DNA from: a bacterium
GTDB taxonomy: Bacteria > Krumholzibacteriota > Krumholzibacteriia > LZORAL124-64-63
Length of the DNA stretch: 64,000 nt
Assembly (NCBI GenBank): GCA_016712675.1
Contig: JADJQR010000001.1
Location: forward strand, 2,790,001-2,854,000
Direction of reading: 5' to 3'
Part shown: in pieces, positions 55,190-64,000 of the stretch
Numbering within the stretch: position 1 is the stretch's first letter
How the letters are laid out: every line of letters begins with the position of its first letter
Program-made: the position numbers and the translations under genes
Notes under the pieces: model-generated
Databases searched by the model: none
What the model was told of the DNA's origin: nothing
The model's input: the letters and a program-made list of their open reading frames with translations, nothing else

Positions 55190-56674
55190 ATGAAGAACGA
55201 TTCCAAGCTGATGAAGACGCTGCCCGGCCTCCTGCTGCTGGGCACGTTGCTGTCCTTCGGCGGGTGCTCGCTGGAAGCGCCGGATGACCCGTCCACGCAG
55301 ATCAACGCGCCCGGGACCGAGGACGCCGGCGCGCGCTTCGTGTCCGTGGGCAACAGCCTGACGGCCGGGTTCATGGACGGCGGCCTGATGCAGACCGGCC
55401 AGATGTACAGCTTCCCGAACCTGATCGCCACGCAGTTCGGCCTGTCCCAGACGCAGTTCACGCAGCCGTGGATCAAGACGCCCGGCATCGGCGGCCTGGT
55501 CGGCGCCAACGTCATCGGCGTGCTCCACTTCGACGGCAGCGGCATCACGGTCCTGGGCACCACGCCGGCGACGCAGGTCCAGTCGACGCTGCTGCTGGCC
55601 GCGACGCAACCGACGCAGTACCACAACCTGGGCGTGCCGGGCGCGACGCTGCACGACGGCATGAACGCCCACAACTCGGCCACCAGCGCCAGCGGCGCCA
55701 ACCCGTTCTTCGACTTCATCAACCGGGCCACGTTCTTCGGCAACGCTCCGGTCAGCGCCGGCTATCCGGGCCCCGGCGGCTTCGTGCCGGTGACCTTCCA
55801 GTCGGCTTCGCAGTTCTACCAGGCCGTGGCCAAGGGTGGCGCCCTGACCACGCTGTGGCTGGGCAACAACGACGTGCTGGGACCGGCCACTAGCGGCGAG
55901 CCGCCCCTGGGCTTCGGCAACGCCGGCTCGCCCGGGCACCTGGCGTTCGCGAACGACTACACGGCCATGCTGGCCATGCTGGCCGGCGGCCTGGCCCAGC
56001 GCAACAACGGGCTGAAGCCGACGATCCTTGTGGCCAACATCCCCAGCGTGACGAGCACGCCGTACTTCGTCCCGCAGGCGACGTTCAGCTTCTACGTGAC
56101 CTCGCAGATCGGCCAGCCCTGGCCGGGCGGCTTCGAGGAAGCGAACGTGCAGTACGTGCGCTTCCCGGCGCTGTCGTGGATCGCGACGGCCGATCCGCTG
56201 ACGCCGATCCCGGCCCACTTCACGCTGGACACCGAGGAGTACGCTTCGGTGGCCACGGCGACGACGGTGTTCAACCAGACGATCACCACGGTGGTCAACA
56301 CGATCAACGGCTCGGGCCTGGCCACGGTCGCCCTGGTCGACGCCAACGACCTGCTGGCCAACGAGACGACGGATCAGCAGCGGACGCACTTCCTGTTCCT
56401 GGTCGGCGGGGGCATGTCGGTGGCGCAGGCTGCGGCGGCGACGGTCTTCTCGCTGGATGGCATCCACCCCAACAGCCACGGCTACGGGATCATCGCCAAC
56501 GCCTTCATCGACAAGTACAACGAGATCAACCCCGCGGGCGAGCCGGACCTCGACCATGTCGACCCGGCGGCGCTGCCCTGGGATCCCACCTACGGGCAGA
56601 CCGTGACCAAAGCGGCCGGGATGCCGGGCCTGGACGCGCAGGCGGCCGCGGCCATGGACGCCATCTTCCGCTGA
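55190..56674 (+). CDS. SGNH/GDSL-family hydrolase lipoprotein
   Basis: Read from ATG 55190 after AGGAGGAGG (494 residues). A lipobox (FGGC) follows the signal peptide. SGNH blocks are present: VGNSLTAGF (block I, catalytic Ser), NLGVPGATL (block II Gly), LWLGNNDVL (block III Asn) and SLDGIHPNSHGYGIIA (block V Asp and His). Likely an esterase or lipase in the periplasm or on the outer membrane, acting with the upstream FadL-like channel. Length is large for the family because of insertions between blocks I and III. Confidence 0.92.
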   Translation: MKNDSKLMKTLPGLLLLGTLLSFGGCSLEAPDDPSTQINAPGTEDAGARFVSVGNSLTAGFMDGGLMQTGQMYSFPNLIATQFGLSQTQFTQPWIKTPGIGGLVGANVIGVLHFDGSGITVLGTTPATQVQSTLLLAATQPTQYHNLGVPGATLHDGMNAHNSATSASGANPFFDFINRATFFGNAPVSAGYPGPGGFVPVTFQSASQFYQAVAKGGALTTLWLGNNDVLGPATSGEPPLGFGNAGSPGHLAFANDYTAMLAMLAGGLAQRNNGLKPTILVANIPSVTSTPYFVPQATFSFYVTSQIGQPWPGGFEEANVQYVRFPALSWIATADPLTPIPAHFTLDTEEYASVATATTVFNQTITTVVNTINGSGLATVALVDANDLLANETTDQQRTHFLFLVGGGMSVAQAAAATVFSLDGIHPNSHGYGIIANAFIDKYNEINPAGEPDLDHVDPAALPWDPTYGQTVTKAAGMPGLDAQAAAAMDAIFR

Positions 56675-56706
56675 AGGCGCCTGTCGGGGCATCCGGCGAT
56701 CGCGGA

Positions 56707-56732
56707 AGGAGGGGGCCGCCGGGCTCCCTCCT
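56707..56732 (+). terminator. hairpin after the SGNH gene
   Basis: AGGAGGG (56707-56713) and CCCTCCT (56726-56732) form a stem around a GC-rich loop that can pair further, 33 bases after the SGNH stop and before the rhomboid promoter. No T tract follows. Confidence 0.5.
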
Positions 56733-56894
56733 CCGTCTACCGGGCCGGCCCGCGGGTGGGCTACAGGTCGGCGGCCGCCGGCCGATCCCCGCAGGCCGGG
56801 ATTTGCGGTGCCGAACCGCCCCCCGTGTTGTATCTTTCGCGCGCGTGGGCCGGGCGCCGCCGGCCGCGCGAACCGCCGGGAAGGAACAGTCGCC

Positions 56895-57806
56895 ATGCGC
56901 TCGTACCGCACCATGGACGCCGGACCCTTCGGGGGCATGGGGATGACCCCGGGCGTCAAGCTCCTGCTGATCGCCAACGTCGCGGTCTTCGTCGTGCAGA
57001 CGCTGACGCGCGACTACGGCGGCCGGCTGGGTCCCATCACCGAGAACTTCGGATTCATCCCCAGCCTGGCGATCCGCGGCTTCGAGGTCTGGCGCTTCAT
57101 CACCTACATGTTCCTGCACGGCGGTATCACCCACATCCTGTTCAACATGATCGGCCTCTGGATGTTCGGCGCCCAGATCGAGTCACGCTGGGGCCGCGGG
57201 CCGTTCCTGCTCTACTACCTGGTGTGCGGCCTCGGTGGCGCGCTGACCTACGGCGTGTTCAACCTGTTCGGCGTGGAGTCGTTCGTGCCGATGGTGGGCG
57301 CCTCCGGCGCCATCTACGGCATCCTCCTGGCCTACGGCATGATGTTCCCCGAGTCGGTCATCCTCCTGGCGATGATCGTGCCCATCAAGGCCAAGTACGC
57401 GGTCATCCTGTTCGGCCTGATCGAGCTGCTCGGCACCATGTCCCGCAGCGGCGGCGGTGTGGCACACCTGGCCCATCTGGGGGGCATGGCGACGGGTTTC
57501 CTGTTCCTGCGCCTGACGATCCCGTCGCTGCGCGCCGGCACCGGCCTGCGCAACCCCTGGGGCCGGTGGAGCGGTCGGAAGCGACCGAAGGTCGTGCGCC
57601 CCGACGCCGGCGTCTGGACGGGCGGCGCTTCGCGGCCGGCCGGCGAGCCGCCGCGTGGCGGCAATGGCGCCGCACGCCGGACCGACGAGGCCCCCGCGGC
57701 GGACAAGGCCGAGGTCGACGCCGTCCTCGACAAGATCTCGCGCGACGGCCTGCAGAGCCTGACCGCCCGCGAGCAGGAGATCCTGCGGCGGGCCGGCCGC
57801 CGCTAG
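56895..57806 (+). CDS. rhomboid-family intramembrane serine protease
   Basis: From ATG 56895 after GGAAGGAAC, 303 residues. Six helices with the rhomboid motifs WRFITYMFLHGGITHILFN, GASGAIYG (Ser138) and AHLAHLGGMATGF (His194). It cleaves membrane proteins within the bilayer. The C-terminal 90 residues form a cytoplasmic tail rich in Arg, Ala and Gly, ending in a short helical element (DAVLDKISRDGLQSLTAREQ) often found at the end of FCB-type rhomboids. The methyltransferase gene follows by 16 bases. Confidence 0.92.
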   Translation: MRSYRTMDAGPFGGMGMTPGVKLLLIANVAVFVVQTLTRDYGGRLGPITENFGFIPSLAIRGFEVWRFITYMFLHGGITHILFNMIGLWMFGAQIESRWGRGPFLLYYLVCGLGGALTYGVFNLFGVESFVPMVGASGAIYGILLAYGMMFPESVILLAMIVPIKAKYAVILFGLIELLGTMSRSGGGVAHLAHLGGMATGFLFLRLTIPSLRAGTGLRNPWGRWSGRKRPKVVRPDAGVWTGGASRPAGEPPRGGNGAARRTDEAPAADKAEVDAVLDKISRDGLQSLTAREQEILRRAGRR

Positions 57807-57822
57807 CGGGCAGGGAGGCGTC

Positions 57823-58569
57823 GTGAAACACCGCCTGCTGCGGGCCCTGATGCCGCTGGGCATCTACCCGCACATCAACTTCACGTACAGCCCCTTCAAG
57901 ATCCTCGAGTACGAGGCCATGCTGGAGTGGCTGCCGCCGCCGGCGGGCGGCACCGCTCTGGACATCGGCTGCGGCGACGGCCTGCACACGATGCTGCTCG
58001 GCCGGCGCTTCGGGCGCACCTGCGGCATCGATGTCAACGAGCGCTTCGTGGCTATCGCGCGCGAGCACGCCCGGGCCTTCGGCGCGCGGGCGAACCTGGA
58101 GTTCTTCGCCCAGCCGCTCGAGCAGATCGGATTCGCCCCCGACACGTTCGACGTCGTGCTCAGCGTGTGCGTGCTCGAGCACATCCCCAACCACGAGGAG
58201 GTGCTGCGCGAATGCCTGCGGATCATGAAGCCGGGCGCGCGCATCGTCTTCTCGGTCGACACGCTGGAGACCATCGACGATCCCGCGCTCGTCGAGAGCC
58301 ACCGCGCGCAGCACCACGTGGTGCGCTACTTCCGCCAGGACACGCTGCGCGAGCTCCTGGAGCGGCAGGGCTTCACCAACCTGGAGTTCCGCCCCCTGTT
58401 CCGCAGCCGGCTGGCCGGAGACCTGTTCCGCGAGGGCATCCGCCACGGCTTCAACTTCGGCCGCCTGCGGGCGCCGCGCCTGGCCGCGCAGCTGCGGCGG
58501 GCCGAGACCGCCGTGCCCGAGGGAGCCCCCGGGACGTTCCTGCTCGCGCGGGGCGAGCGACCGCGGTGA
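57823..58569 (+). CDS. class I SAM-dependent methyltransferase
   Basis: The 248-residue protein starts at GTG after GGGAGG. TALDIGCGDGLHTMLLG is the AdoMet-binding motif I, followed by GIDVNERFVAIAREHA, DVVLSVCVLEHIPNHEEVL (motif IV region) and MKPGARIVFSV. The substrate is unknown. Its stop overlaps the GTG start of the glycosyltransferase gene (GTGA), so it probably modifies a glycan or lipid-linked sugar in the same pathway. Confidence 0.88.
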   Translation: MKHRLLRALMPLGIYPHINFTYSPFKILEYEAMLEWLPPPAGGTALDIGCGDGLHTMLLGRRFGRTCGIDVNERFVAIAREHARAFGARANLEFFAQPLEQIGFAPDTFDVVLSVCVLEHIPNHEEVLRECLRIMKPGARIVFSVDTLETIDDPALVESHRAQHHVVRYFRQDTLRELLERQGFTNLEFRPLFRSRLAGDLFREGIRHGFNFGRLRAPRLAAQLRRAETAVPEGAPGTFLLARGERPR

Positions 58570-59564
58570 CCGCGCCCGACGGCCAGCACCCGGCCACCCC
58601 GGCCGGCCCCGCCTGCGACCTCAGCGTCGTCATCGTGAACTGGAACACGGCCGGCCTGCTGGCCGACTGCCTGGCCTCGCTGCCGGCCGCCTGCGCGGGC
58701 CTGGCCAGCGAGGTCCTGGTCCTCGACAACGCGTCGCGCGACGGCTCGGCCACGCTCGTCCGCGACCGCTTCCCCTCCGTCGTCCTGGTCGAGGCCGGCG
58801 CCAACCTGGGCTTCGCCGGCGGGAACAACCTGGCCCTGCCCCGCTGCCGCGGCGCCTTCGTGCTGTTGCTGAATCCCGATACGGTTTGCCCGCCCGGCTC
58901 GCTGGCGCGGCTGGTCGCGTTCGCGCGCCGGATGCCGCGGCTGGGCGCGGCCGGCCCCCTGTTGACGGACGCGGACGGGCAGCCGACCATCAGCTGGGGC
59001 TGGTTCCCGCATCCGCGCCACCACTGGCTCGGCTGCCTGGACCCCGCGCGCCGGCTGGGCGGCCGGTTCTGGGGCGAGCGCGTCGTGCATGTGCCGACCC
59101 GCGGCGAGCCCTCGCGTGAGGTCGACTACGTCGCGGGCGCCTGCCTGCTGATGCCCCGCCAGGCGCTGGCGCAGGTGGGCCCGCTGGACGAGCGCTTCTT
59201 CCTGTATTTCGAGGAGACGGACTGGTGCCTGCGCGCACGGCAGGCGGGGCTGGCCGTGTGGTACTGCGCCGACGCCGAGGTCGTGCACCTGGAAGGCCGT
59301 GCCGCCGCCACCGTCAGCGACTTCAGCCTGCGCCAGTTCCAGGTCAGCTACCGGCTCTTCCTGCGCAAGCACCACGGCCGCGGCCGCGAGCTCGAGGTGC
59401 GCCTGGCCCAAGCCTGCGAGTACGGGCTGAAGGCGCTGCTGCGCGCGCTGGCGGCCCTGCGCGGCGGGCCGGCCCGCCAAACGAACCGGGCGCTGGCCCG
59501 CCAGTACGGCGCCCGCGCCCGGTTGCAGTTCGTGTCGCGGCTGGAGGCCGCGCCGCCGGCTTGA
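58566..59564 (+). CDS. GT2-family glycosyltransferase
   Basis: The 332-residue protein has a GT-A fold: LSVVIVNWNTAGLLADCLAS, VLVLDNASRDGSATLV, NLGFAGGNNLAL, FVLLLNPDT (DxD-like region), VDYVAGACLLMPR and RFFLYFEETDWCLRARQAG. This pattern is typical of rhamnosyltransferase-like enzymes of cell-surface glycans. Start is GTG 58566 inside the methyltransferase stop. The donor sugar is not predictable. It converges with rng, ending only six bases from the rng stop. Confidence 0.92.
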   Translation: MTAPDGQHPATPAGPACDLSVVIVNWNTAGLLADCLASLPAACAGLASEVLVLDNASRDGSATLVRDRFPSVVLVEAGANLGFAGGNNLALPRCRGAFVLLLNPDTVCPPGSLARLVAFARRMPRLGAAGPLLTDADGQPTISWGWFPHPRHHWLGCLDPARRLGGRFWGERVVHVPTRGEPSREVDYVAGACLLMPRQALAQVGPLDERFFLYFEETDWCLRARQAGLAVWYCADAEVVHLEGRAAATVSDFSLRQFQVSYRLFLRKHHGRGRELEVRLAQACEYGLKALLRALAALRGGPARQTNRALARQYGARARLQFVSRLEAAPPA

Positions 59565-59570
59565 TCCGCC

Positions 59571-61145
59571 TCAGCGTCCCCCGCGCGCCTTCTTCTCGAA
59601 CTCGGCGATCAGGTCCTTGCCCGAGGTCAGGCTGACGATGCGGAACTCCTCCACGTGCAGCGTGGCGTCATCCAGCACGTTCAGTTCGAGGTCGAACGAG
59701 CGCGACAGCTCGCGGAACTGCTCGGGCCGCTCCTCCAACAGGTACAGCGCCAGCACGGGATTGGCCTGGATCTGCAGCCGCGACTCGTGCGTGACCACGG
59801 CGATGCGCTGGATCAGCCGCTCGATGCGGTTGCTCATCGTCTCCATCGACAGCACCTTGCCGGTGCCCGTGCAGTACGGGCAGTCGTCAGACAGCTGCGA
59901 CAGCAGCGACGGCCGTACGCGCTGGCGGCTCATCTCCACCAGGCCCAGGCCGGAGACCTGGAACACCTTGTGGCGGGCCCGGTCGCGCTTGAGGTGCAGG
60001 CGCAGCTCGTTGAAGACGCGCTTCTTGTTGCTCTCGCTCTCCATGTCGATGAAGTCGATGACGATGATGCCGCCGATGTCGCGCAGCCGCAGCTGCCGGG
60101 CCACCTCGCGCGCCGCCAGCATGTTCGTCTGGAGGATGGTCTCCTCCTGGTTGCGCTTGCCCACGAAACGGCCCGTGTTCACGTCGATCGAGACCAACGC
60201 CTCGGTCTGCTCGATGATCAGGTAGCCGCCCTTCTTCATCCAGACGCGCTTGTCGAGCGTGTTCTTGATCTCGGTCTCGATCTCGAACTGGTCGAAGATG
60301 GGCAGGTCGCCCTTGTACTCCTCGATGCGGCCGCGCAGCTCGGGTGCGAACGCCTTGATGTAGGTCGACAGGCGCAGGAAATCCTCATGGTCGTCGATGA
60401 CCAGGCGCGCCGTGTCCTCCTTGAAGATGTCGCGGATCAGGGCCACGACCATCCCCACGTCCTCGTGGACCAGCGCCGGCGCCTTCACTTCCTGGCCCGA
60501 GCGGTAGAGCTTGTCGAACAGGCCGCTGAGGTAGTCGACGTCCTGCTTGATGCCCTCCTCGGTCACGGCGGTGGCCGCGGTGCGGATGATGAAGGCGCCT
60601 TCGGCCGGGCGGTACGCCTGCAGCATCTGCTTGAGGCGAACGCGCTCGCGACGGTCCTCGATCTTCCGCGAGACCCCGATGTGGCGACCCTTGGGCATCA
60701 TGACGAGGTAGCGGCCGGGCAGGGAGATGTCGGCGGTCAGGCGCGGTCCCTTGGTGCTGATGGGCTCCTTGGTGACCTGGACGAGGATCTCGTCGCCGAC
60801 CCTCAGCACCGTGCCGATGTCCGGCACGTGGCGCTGGCGCCGGCGGCCCGGCGGTCCGCCGTGGCCGCCGCCGGCAGGCGCCGCGGCCTGCCCCTCGGGC
60901 CCCTCCTCGTCACTGTCGTCGTGCTCGAGGTCGGAGGCGTGCAGGAAGCCCGCGCGTTCCAGCCCGATGTCCACGAACGCGGCCTGCAGGCCCGGCTTGA
61001 CCGACGTGACCTTGCCCTTGTAGACGTTGCCGACGATCCGCTTGGCATCGGCGCCCTCGACCAGCAGTTCCACGAGTTCGCCGTCTTCGAGCATGGCGAT
61101 GCGGATCTCGTGGGGGGACGAGTTGATGATGATCTCTTTGCGCAT
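59571..61145 (-). CDS. rng: ribonuclease G/E
   Basis: The 524-residue protein (ATG 61145) begins MRKEIIINSSPHEIRIAMLE and has an S1 domain (GNVYKGKVTSVKPGLQAAFV) with an inserted acidic and Gly/Arg loop. The RNase E/G catalytic core has SIDVNTGRFVGKRN, IIVIDFIDMESESNK (catalytic Asp pair) and a zinc link CPYCTGTGKV. It processes rRNA and degrades mRNA. It lacks the RNase E scaffold tail, so RNase G. It follows the radical SAM gene by 28 bases, a conserved neighbourhood. Confidence 0.95.
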   Translation of the reverse strand: MRKEIIINSSPHEIRIAMLEDGELVELLVEGADAKRIVGNVYKGKVTSVKPGLQAAFVDIGLERAGFLHASDLEHDDSDEEGPEGQAAAPAGGGHGGPPGRRRQRHVPDIGTVLRVGDEILVQVTKEPISTKGPRLTADISLPGRYLVMMPKGRHIGVSRKIEDRRERVRLKQMLQAYRPAEGAFIIRTAATAVTEEGIKQDVDYLSGLFDKLYRSGQEVKAPALVHEDVGMVVALIRDIFKEDTARLVIDDHEDFLRLSTYIKAFAPELRGRIEEYKGDLPIFDQFEIETEIKNTLDKRVWMKKGGYLIIEQTEALVSIDVNTGRFVGKRNQEETILQTNMLAAREVARQLRLRDIGGIIVIDFIDMESESNKKRVFNELRLHLKRDRARHKVFQVSGLGLVEMSRQRVRPSLLSQLSDDCPYCTGTGKVLSMETMSNRIERLIQRIAVVTHESRLQIQANPVLALYLLEERPEQFRELSRSFDLELNVLDDATLHVEEFRIVSLTSGKDLIAEFEKKARGGR

Positions 61146-61173
61146 ATAACCTGCCCGCGGTCGAACGGTGCGC

Positions 61174-63987
61174 TCAAGCGTTGAAATGGCGCTCCATCCA
61201 GAACCGAAGGCCGGTCTCACCTACTTCCTCGAGGGGCGACAACCAGCGCCCGTCACGGTGGAGGCCCGCATATCCCGTCCGCGTCACGGCGCAGAGCCCG
61301 GGGTCGGGCAGCGCCTGGCCGAACAGGCAGGCCAGGAATTCCTGCACGGGCAGGCCGGCACCCGACTCGCTGCGCAGAAGGCTGACGCGCAGCTCGAGGA
61401 CCGGATCATGCCCGTCGGCCCGCGCCAATCCCAGGCCGCCATCCGGCACCAGGGCGCGGGCATCGATCTCGAGATCACCCTTGGGACGCTTCCGCACGAC
61501 CAGGCGATTTGCTCCGGTCAGGAACGCGTCCACTTCGGCCGCGGCCGTCTCGGCCGTCGGGCCACCTTCGTCGACGCCGGGCAACCTCACCCGGTAATCG
61601 AACCGCGACACCGCCTGGTCGATCGACGGCGGCGTCTGGGCCCCGACCACCACGGCGCGCCCCAGGCGCAGGCCGGGCGGCAACTCGCGGTTCAGGCGCT
61701 CGGTCCAGCCGGGCACCTGGTGGTCGAAGGCGATGTCAAGGCACTCGCGCTCGCCGGACACCCCCACCGGTAACGGGGGGCCGAACTTGAGCATCGGGTG
61801 CGGATGATAGCCCTTGCTGTGGGCGACAGGCAAGCGCGACCTTCGCAGGGCCAGGTGCAGCTGCCGCTGGAAGTCCAGGTGCCCCAGGAAGACCAGGTCA
61901 CCGTCCTTGGCGTACTCGACCCGGTACCAGCACTTGGCCGCCGCCTGCTGGCGCCAGCCGACCCAGCGCGCCTCTTCGTGGCCCGGGCGGGCGGCATCCT
62001 CGTTGCGGGGGTCGAAGTGCGGACCCTGGTCGGTTGGTGGCGGCGGGGCGGCCGGGGTCCGTCGCGGGATCGGGTCGTCGGCCAGCCGGGTCAAGCCGCG
62101 GCCGTGCGAGGGGATGGCCGGCCCCCGGCGGGGCGGGGAGCCCTGGAGGGCCTCCAGCTTCGCGAAGACGTGCTGGAGATCCCCGTCGCAGGAAGTGCAA
62201 TCGTAGCAAGGCCCCTCCAGCCGGCAGTCCGGCAGGGTCCGGGCCTGCACGGCCCGGCGCCAGTCGCGCTTGAGGAACTCCTTGTCCACCCCGACGTCGA
62301 CCCCGTCCCACGGCAGCGGGGCGTCCGGGTTGCGGGGCGCCAGGTAGTGGTCGGCCTGGACCCCGCAGTCGGCCAGGGCCCGCTCCCAGATGCCGATCCG
62401 CAGGTACTCCGACCAGCCCTCGAAGCGGGCGCCCAGGTGCCAGGCACGCTCCACGACATCGGCCAGCCGGCCGTCGCCCAGGCCCAGCATCCCTTCCAGG
62501 AACGAGATTTCGGGATCGCGCAGGCTCAGCTTCAGCTTGTGGCGCCGCAGGCCGTCGGCGACGCGCCGGTTGCGCCGCTCGATCTCCGCGCGCGTGATCT
62601 GACCCGCCCACTGGAACGTCGTGTGCGCTTTGGGCGAGAAAGGCGACAGCGAGACGTGGATCTGGGCACCGCCCCGCGGGGCTTGCGCCACGACCCTGCC
62701 GACCAGCCCACAGAGCTCGTCGAGATCCTCATCGGTCTCGGTGGGCAGACCGACCATGAAGTAGAGCTTCACGTTCTTGACGCCGGCGCGCAGGGCCTGC
62801 CGGGTCGTGCTGACGATGTCATCGTCGGTGATGTTCTTGTTGATGACGTCGCGAAGGCGCGCGCTCCCTGCTTCAGGCGCGAAGGTGAAGCTGGCCGGGC
62901 GCTCGTTGCTGATGCGCTCGTACAGGCCTTCCTCCACCGAGTCGACACGCAGGCTCGGCAACACCAGGTTGGTGTGGTCGGCCGCCAGCGCGTCCTGGAT
63001 GCCGGCCACGGCCTCGCCCAGGCCGCTGTAGTCGCCGGTGGACAGGCTCAGCAACGACACCTCGGCGTGCCCCGAAGCCGCCAGCCCCTCGCGCGCCGCC
63101 GTCACCAGGGCGTCGGCGTCGCGCTCGCGCACCGGACGCGTGATCATGCCCGCCTGGCAGAACCGGCAGCCGCGCACGCAGCCGCGCATCACCTCGATGG
63201 CCAGCCGGTCGTGCACCGGCTCGATCACCGGCACCAGCTGGCGCGGCGGCGGGTAGTCGTTGAGGTCGGTGATGGCGCGGGCCCGCACGGGCTCCGGCGC
63301 CCCCGGCCACCAGGTGCCTGGCAGGGCGCGCAGACGCGCCAGGCGTGCGGCGCGGTCCTCGCCGGCCTGCCGCGAGACCGCGAGCGCCGCGGCCATCTCC
63401 AGCACGACCTCCTCGCCGTCACCCAGCACGAGCAGGTCCAGGAACGGCCCCACCACCGCCGGGTTGAGCACGCACGAGCCGCCGGCGATGAAGATCGGGT
63501 CGCCCTCGCGACGGTCCGCCGCACGGAGCGGCGAACCGGACAGGTCGATCATCGTCAACATGTTCGTGTAGCCCAGCTCGTACCCCAGCGAGAAGCCGAC
63601 CACGTCGAACTGCCGGGCCGAACGCCGGGACTCCAGGCCGAACAGCGGCAGGCCCGTTCGCCGCATCTCCTGTTCCATGTCCGGCCAGGGCGTGAAGGCC
63701 AGGTCGCAGAACGCGCCGGTGCGCTCGGCCACGAGCGTGTAGAGGATGCGCAGGCCCTGGTGCGACATCCCGACTTCGTAGACGTCGGGGAAGGCCAGCA
63801 GAAGGCTGGCGCGGCCGGCCCGGAAGCCGTCCCGGTCGGCGCCCAGCTCGCCGCCGATGTAACGGCCCGGCGCGGCCACGCGCGGCAGCACGCGCCGGCG
63901 CAGGGTGTCCGCCAGCGCGGCAGGGTCGTCGTAAGCGGGCGCCGGCCGCCAGGGTGCTCCCGGCGCCGGCGCGGTCGGCTGGCTCAT
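61174..63987 (-). CDS. TIGR03960-type radical SAM protein fused to a DUF2344 domain
   Basis: The 937-residue protein has an N-terminal B12-binding-like region (about 40-230, FPDVYEVGMSHQGLRILYTL). The radical SAM domain has its cluster motif in MRGCVRGCRFCQAGM (C-x3-C-x2-C), then SLLSLSTGDYSGL and KLYFMVGLPTETDEDL. A Cys-rich link (CRLEGPCYDCTSCDG) and a C-terminal DUF2344 domain (about 690-937, YAKDGDLVFLGHLDFQRQLH) follow. The two families are separate or fused in different phyla. The neighbourhood with rng is conserved and suggests an RNA or ribosome-related modification; the reaction is not known to me. ATG 63987 is close to the window end. Confidence 0.92.
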   Translation of the reverse strand: MSQPTAPAPGAPWRPAPAYDDPAALADTLRRRVLPRVAAPGRYIGGELGADRDGFRAGRASLLLAFPDVYEVGMSHQGLRILYTLVAERTGAFCDLAFTPWPDMEQEMRRTGLPLFGLESRRSARQFDVVGFSLGYELGYTNMLTMIDLSGSPLRAADRREGDPIFIAGGSCVLNPAVVGPFLDLLVLGDGEEVVLEMAAALAVSRQAGEDRAARLARLRALPGTWWPGAPEPVRARAITDLNDYPPPRQLVPVIEPVHDRLAIEVMRGCVRGCRFCQAGMITRPVRERDADALVTAAREGLAASGHAEVSLLSLSTGDYSGLGEAVAGIQDALAADHTNLVLPSLRVDSVEEGLYERISNERPASFTFAPEAGSARLRDVINKNITDDDIVSTTRQALRAGVKNVKLYFMVGLPTETDEDLDELCGLVGRVVAQAPRGGAQIHVSLSPFSPKAHTTFQWAGQITRAEIERRNRRVADGLRRHKLKLSLRDPEISFLEGMLGLGDGRLADVVERAWHLGARFEGWSEYLRIGIWERALADCGVQADHYLAPRNPDAPLPWDGVDVGVDKEFLKRDWRRAVQARTLPDCRLEGPCYDCTSCDGDLQHVFAKLEALQGSPPRRGPAIPSHGRGLTRLADDPIPRRTPAAPPPPTDQGPHFDPRNEDAARPGHEEARWVGWRQQAAAKCWYRVEYAKDGDLVFLGHLDFQRQLHLALRRSRLPVAHSKGYHPHPMLKFGPPLPVGVSGERECLDIAFDHQVPGWTERLNRELPPGLRLGRAVVVGAQTPPSIDQAVSRFDYRVRLPGVDEGGPTAETAAAEVDAFLTGANRLVVRKRPKGDLEIDARALVPDGGLGLARADGHDPVLELRVSLLRSESGAGLPVQEFLACLFGQALPDPGLCAVTRTGYAGLHRDGRWLSPLEEVGETGLRFWMERHFNA

Positions 63988-64000
63988 CGGCTGCGGATCC

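Noticed and set aside
53801-56977. 1,058-codon minus-strand open frame
   Set aside because: Antisense to the FadL-like and SGNH genes, both of which have signal peptides and family motifs on the plus strand.

Overview
The window is GC-rich bacterial chromosome, apparently from an uncultivated, environmental, Gram-negative-type lineage. Many secreted proteins end in a FlgD/type-IX-like Ig domain (NPFNP near its start, GVYLVR near its end). There is a GEVED-domain protein, an OmpP1/FadL porin paired with an SGNH lipoprotein, a clade-II (Sec-type, lipoprotein) nitrous oxide reductase, and an RNase G gene next to a TIGR03960-type radical SAM protein. Together these suggest a member of or near the FCB group, of the Krumholzibacteriota/Eisenbacteria kind. 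That placement is an inference from gene content only.

Layout. (1) 1-18.0 kb, all on the minus strand, is a defence island. It holds an AbiEi/AbiEii toxin-antitoxin pair, a TOTE-like primase-helicase, and a long type I restriction-modification operon. The operon runs hsdM, a HEPN gene, a fusion of an MNT nucleotidyltransferase to HsdS, a winged-helix/PIN-like/two-TM protein, hsdR, an unknown protein, a PD-(D/E)XK nuclease, an HNH nuclease and two GIY-YIG proteins. (2) 18.0-27.6 kb holds relics (abiE fragments, an IS91-like scrap, beheaded secreted-protein genes) and a cluster of exported proteins of unknown function. (3) 27.7-32.2 kb is a nitrosative-stress module: an Rrf2 regulator divergent from ric (di-iron repair), quinol NO reductase and a DUF438-like gene. 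(4) 32.3-40.7 kb is a nos operon (cytochrome c, nosZ, nosD, nosF, nosL, nosY, a membrane protein, an NsrR-like Rrf2 regulator) behind two strong palindromes. (5) 41.2-46.3 kb has a beta-propeller exoprotein, an octaheme HAO-like cytochrome and a second abiE relic. (6) 46.3-64 kb is ordinary chromosome: a two-component system, Rrf2-STAS-PrsW, a hybrid kinase, biotin ligase, FadL plus SGNH lipoprotein, rhomboid, methyltransferase and glycosyltransferase, RNase G and a radical SAM protein.

The N-cycle genes encode NO to N2O (qNor) and N2O to N2 (NosZ), with Rrf2 proteins as likely NO or redox sensors. No nitrite reductase is visible in the window. In the defence operon, modification, specificity, restriction and several candidate toxins or nucleases are translationally coupled. 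The coupled HEPN and MNT-HsdS pair and the PIN-TM gene make it the most interesting stretch.

Caution on sequence quality: hsdR, the PD-(D/E)XK gene, norB, nosY and one FlgD-tail fragment are each broken by a single-base indel in a short G/C run, and ric by one nearby. Repairing one base restores the family sequence each time. Assembly error is at least as likely as real decay.
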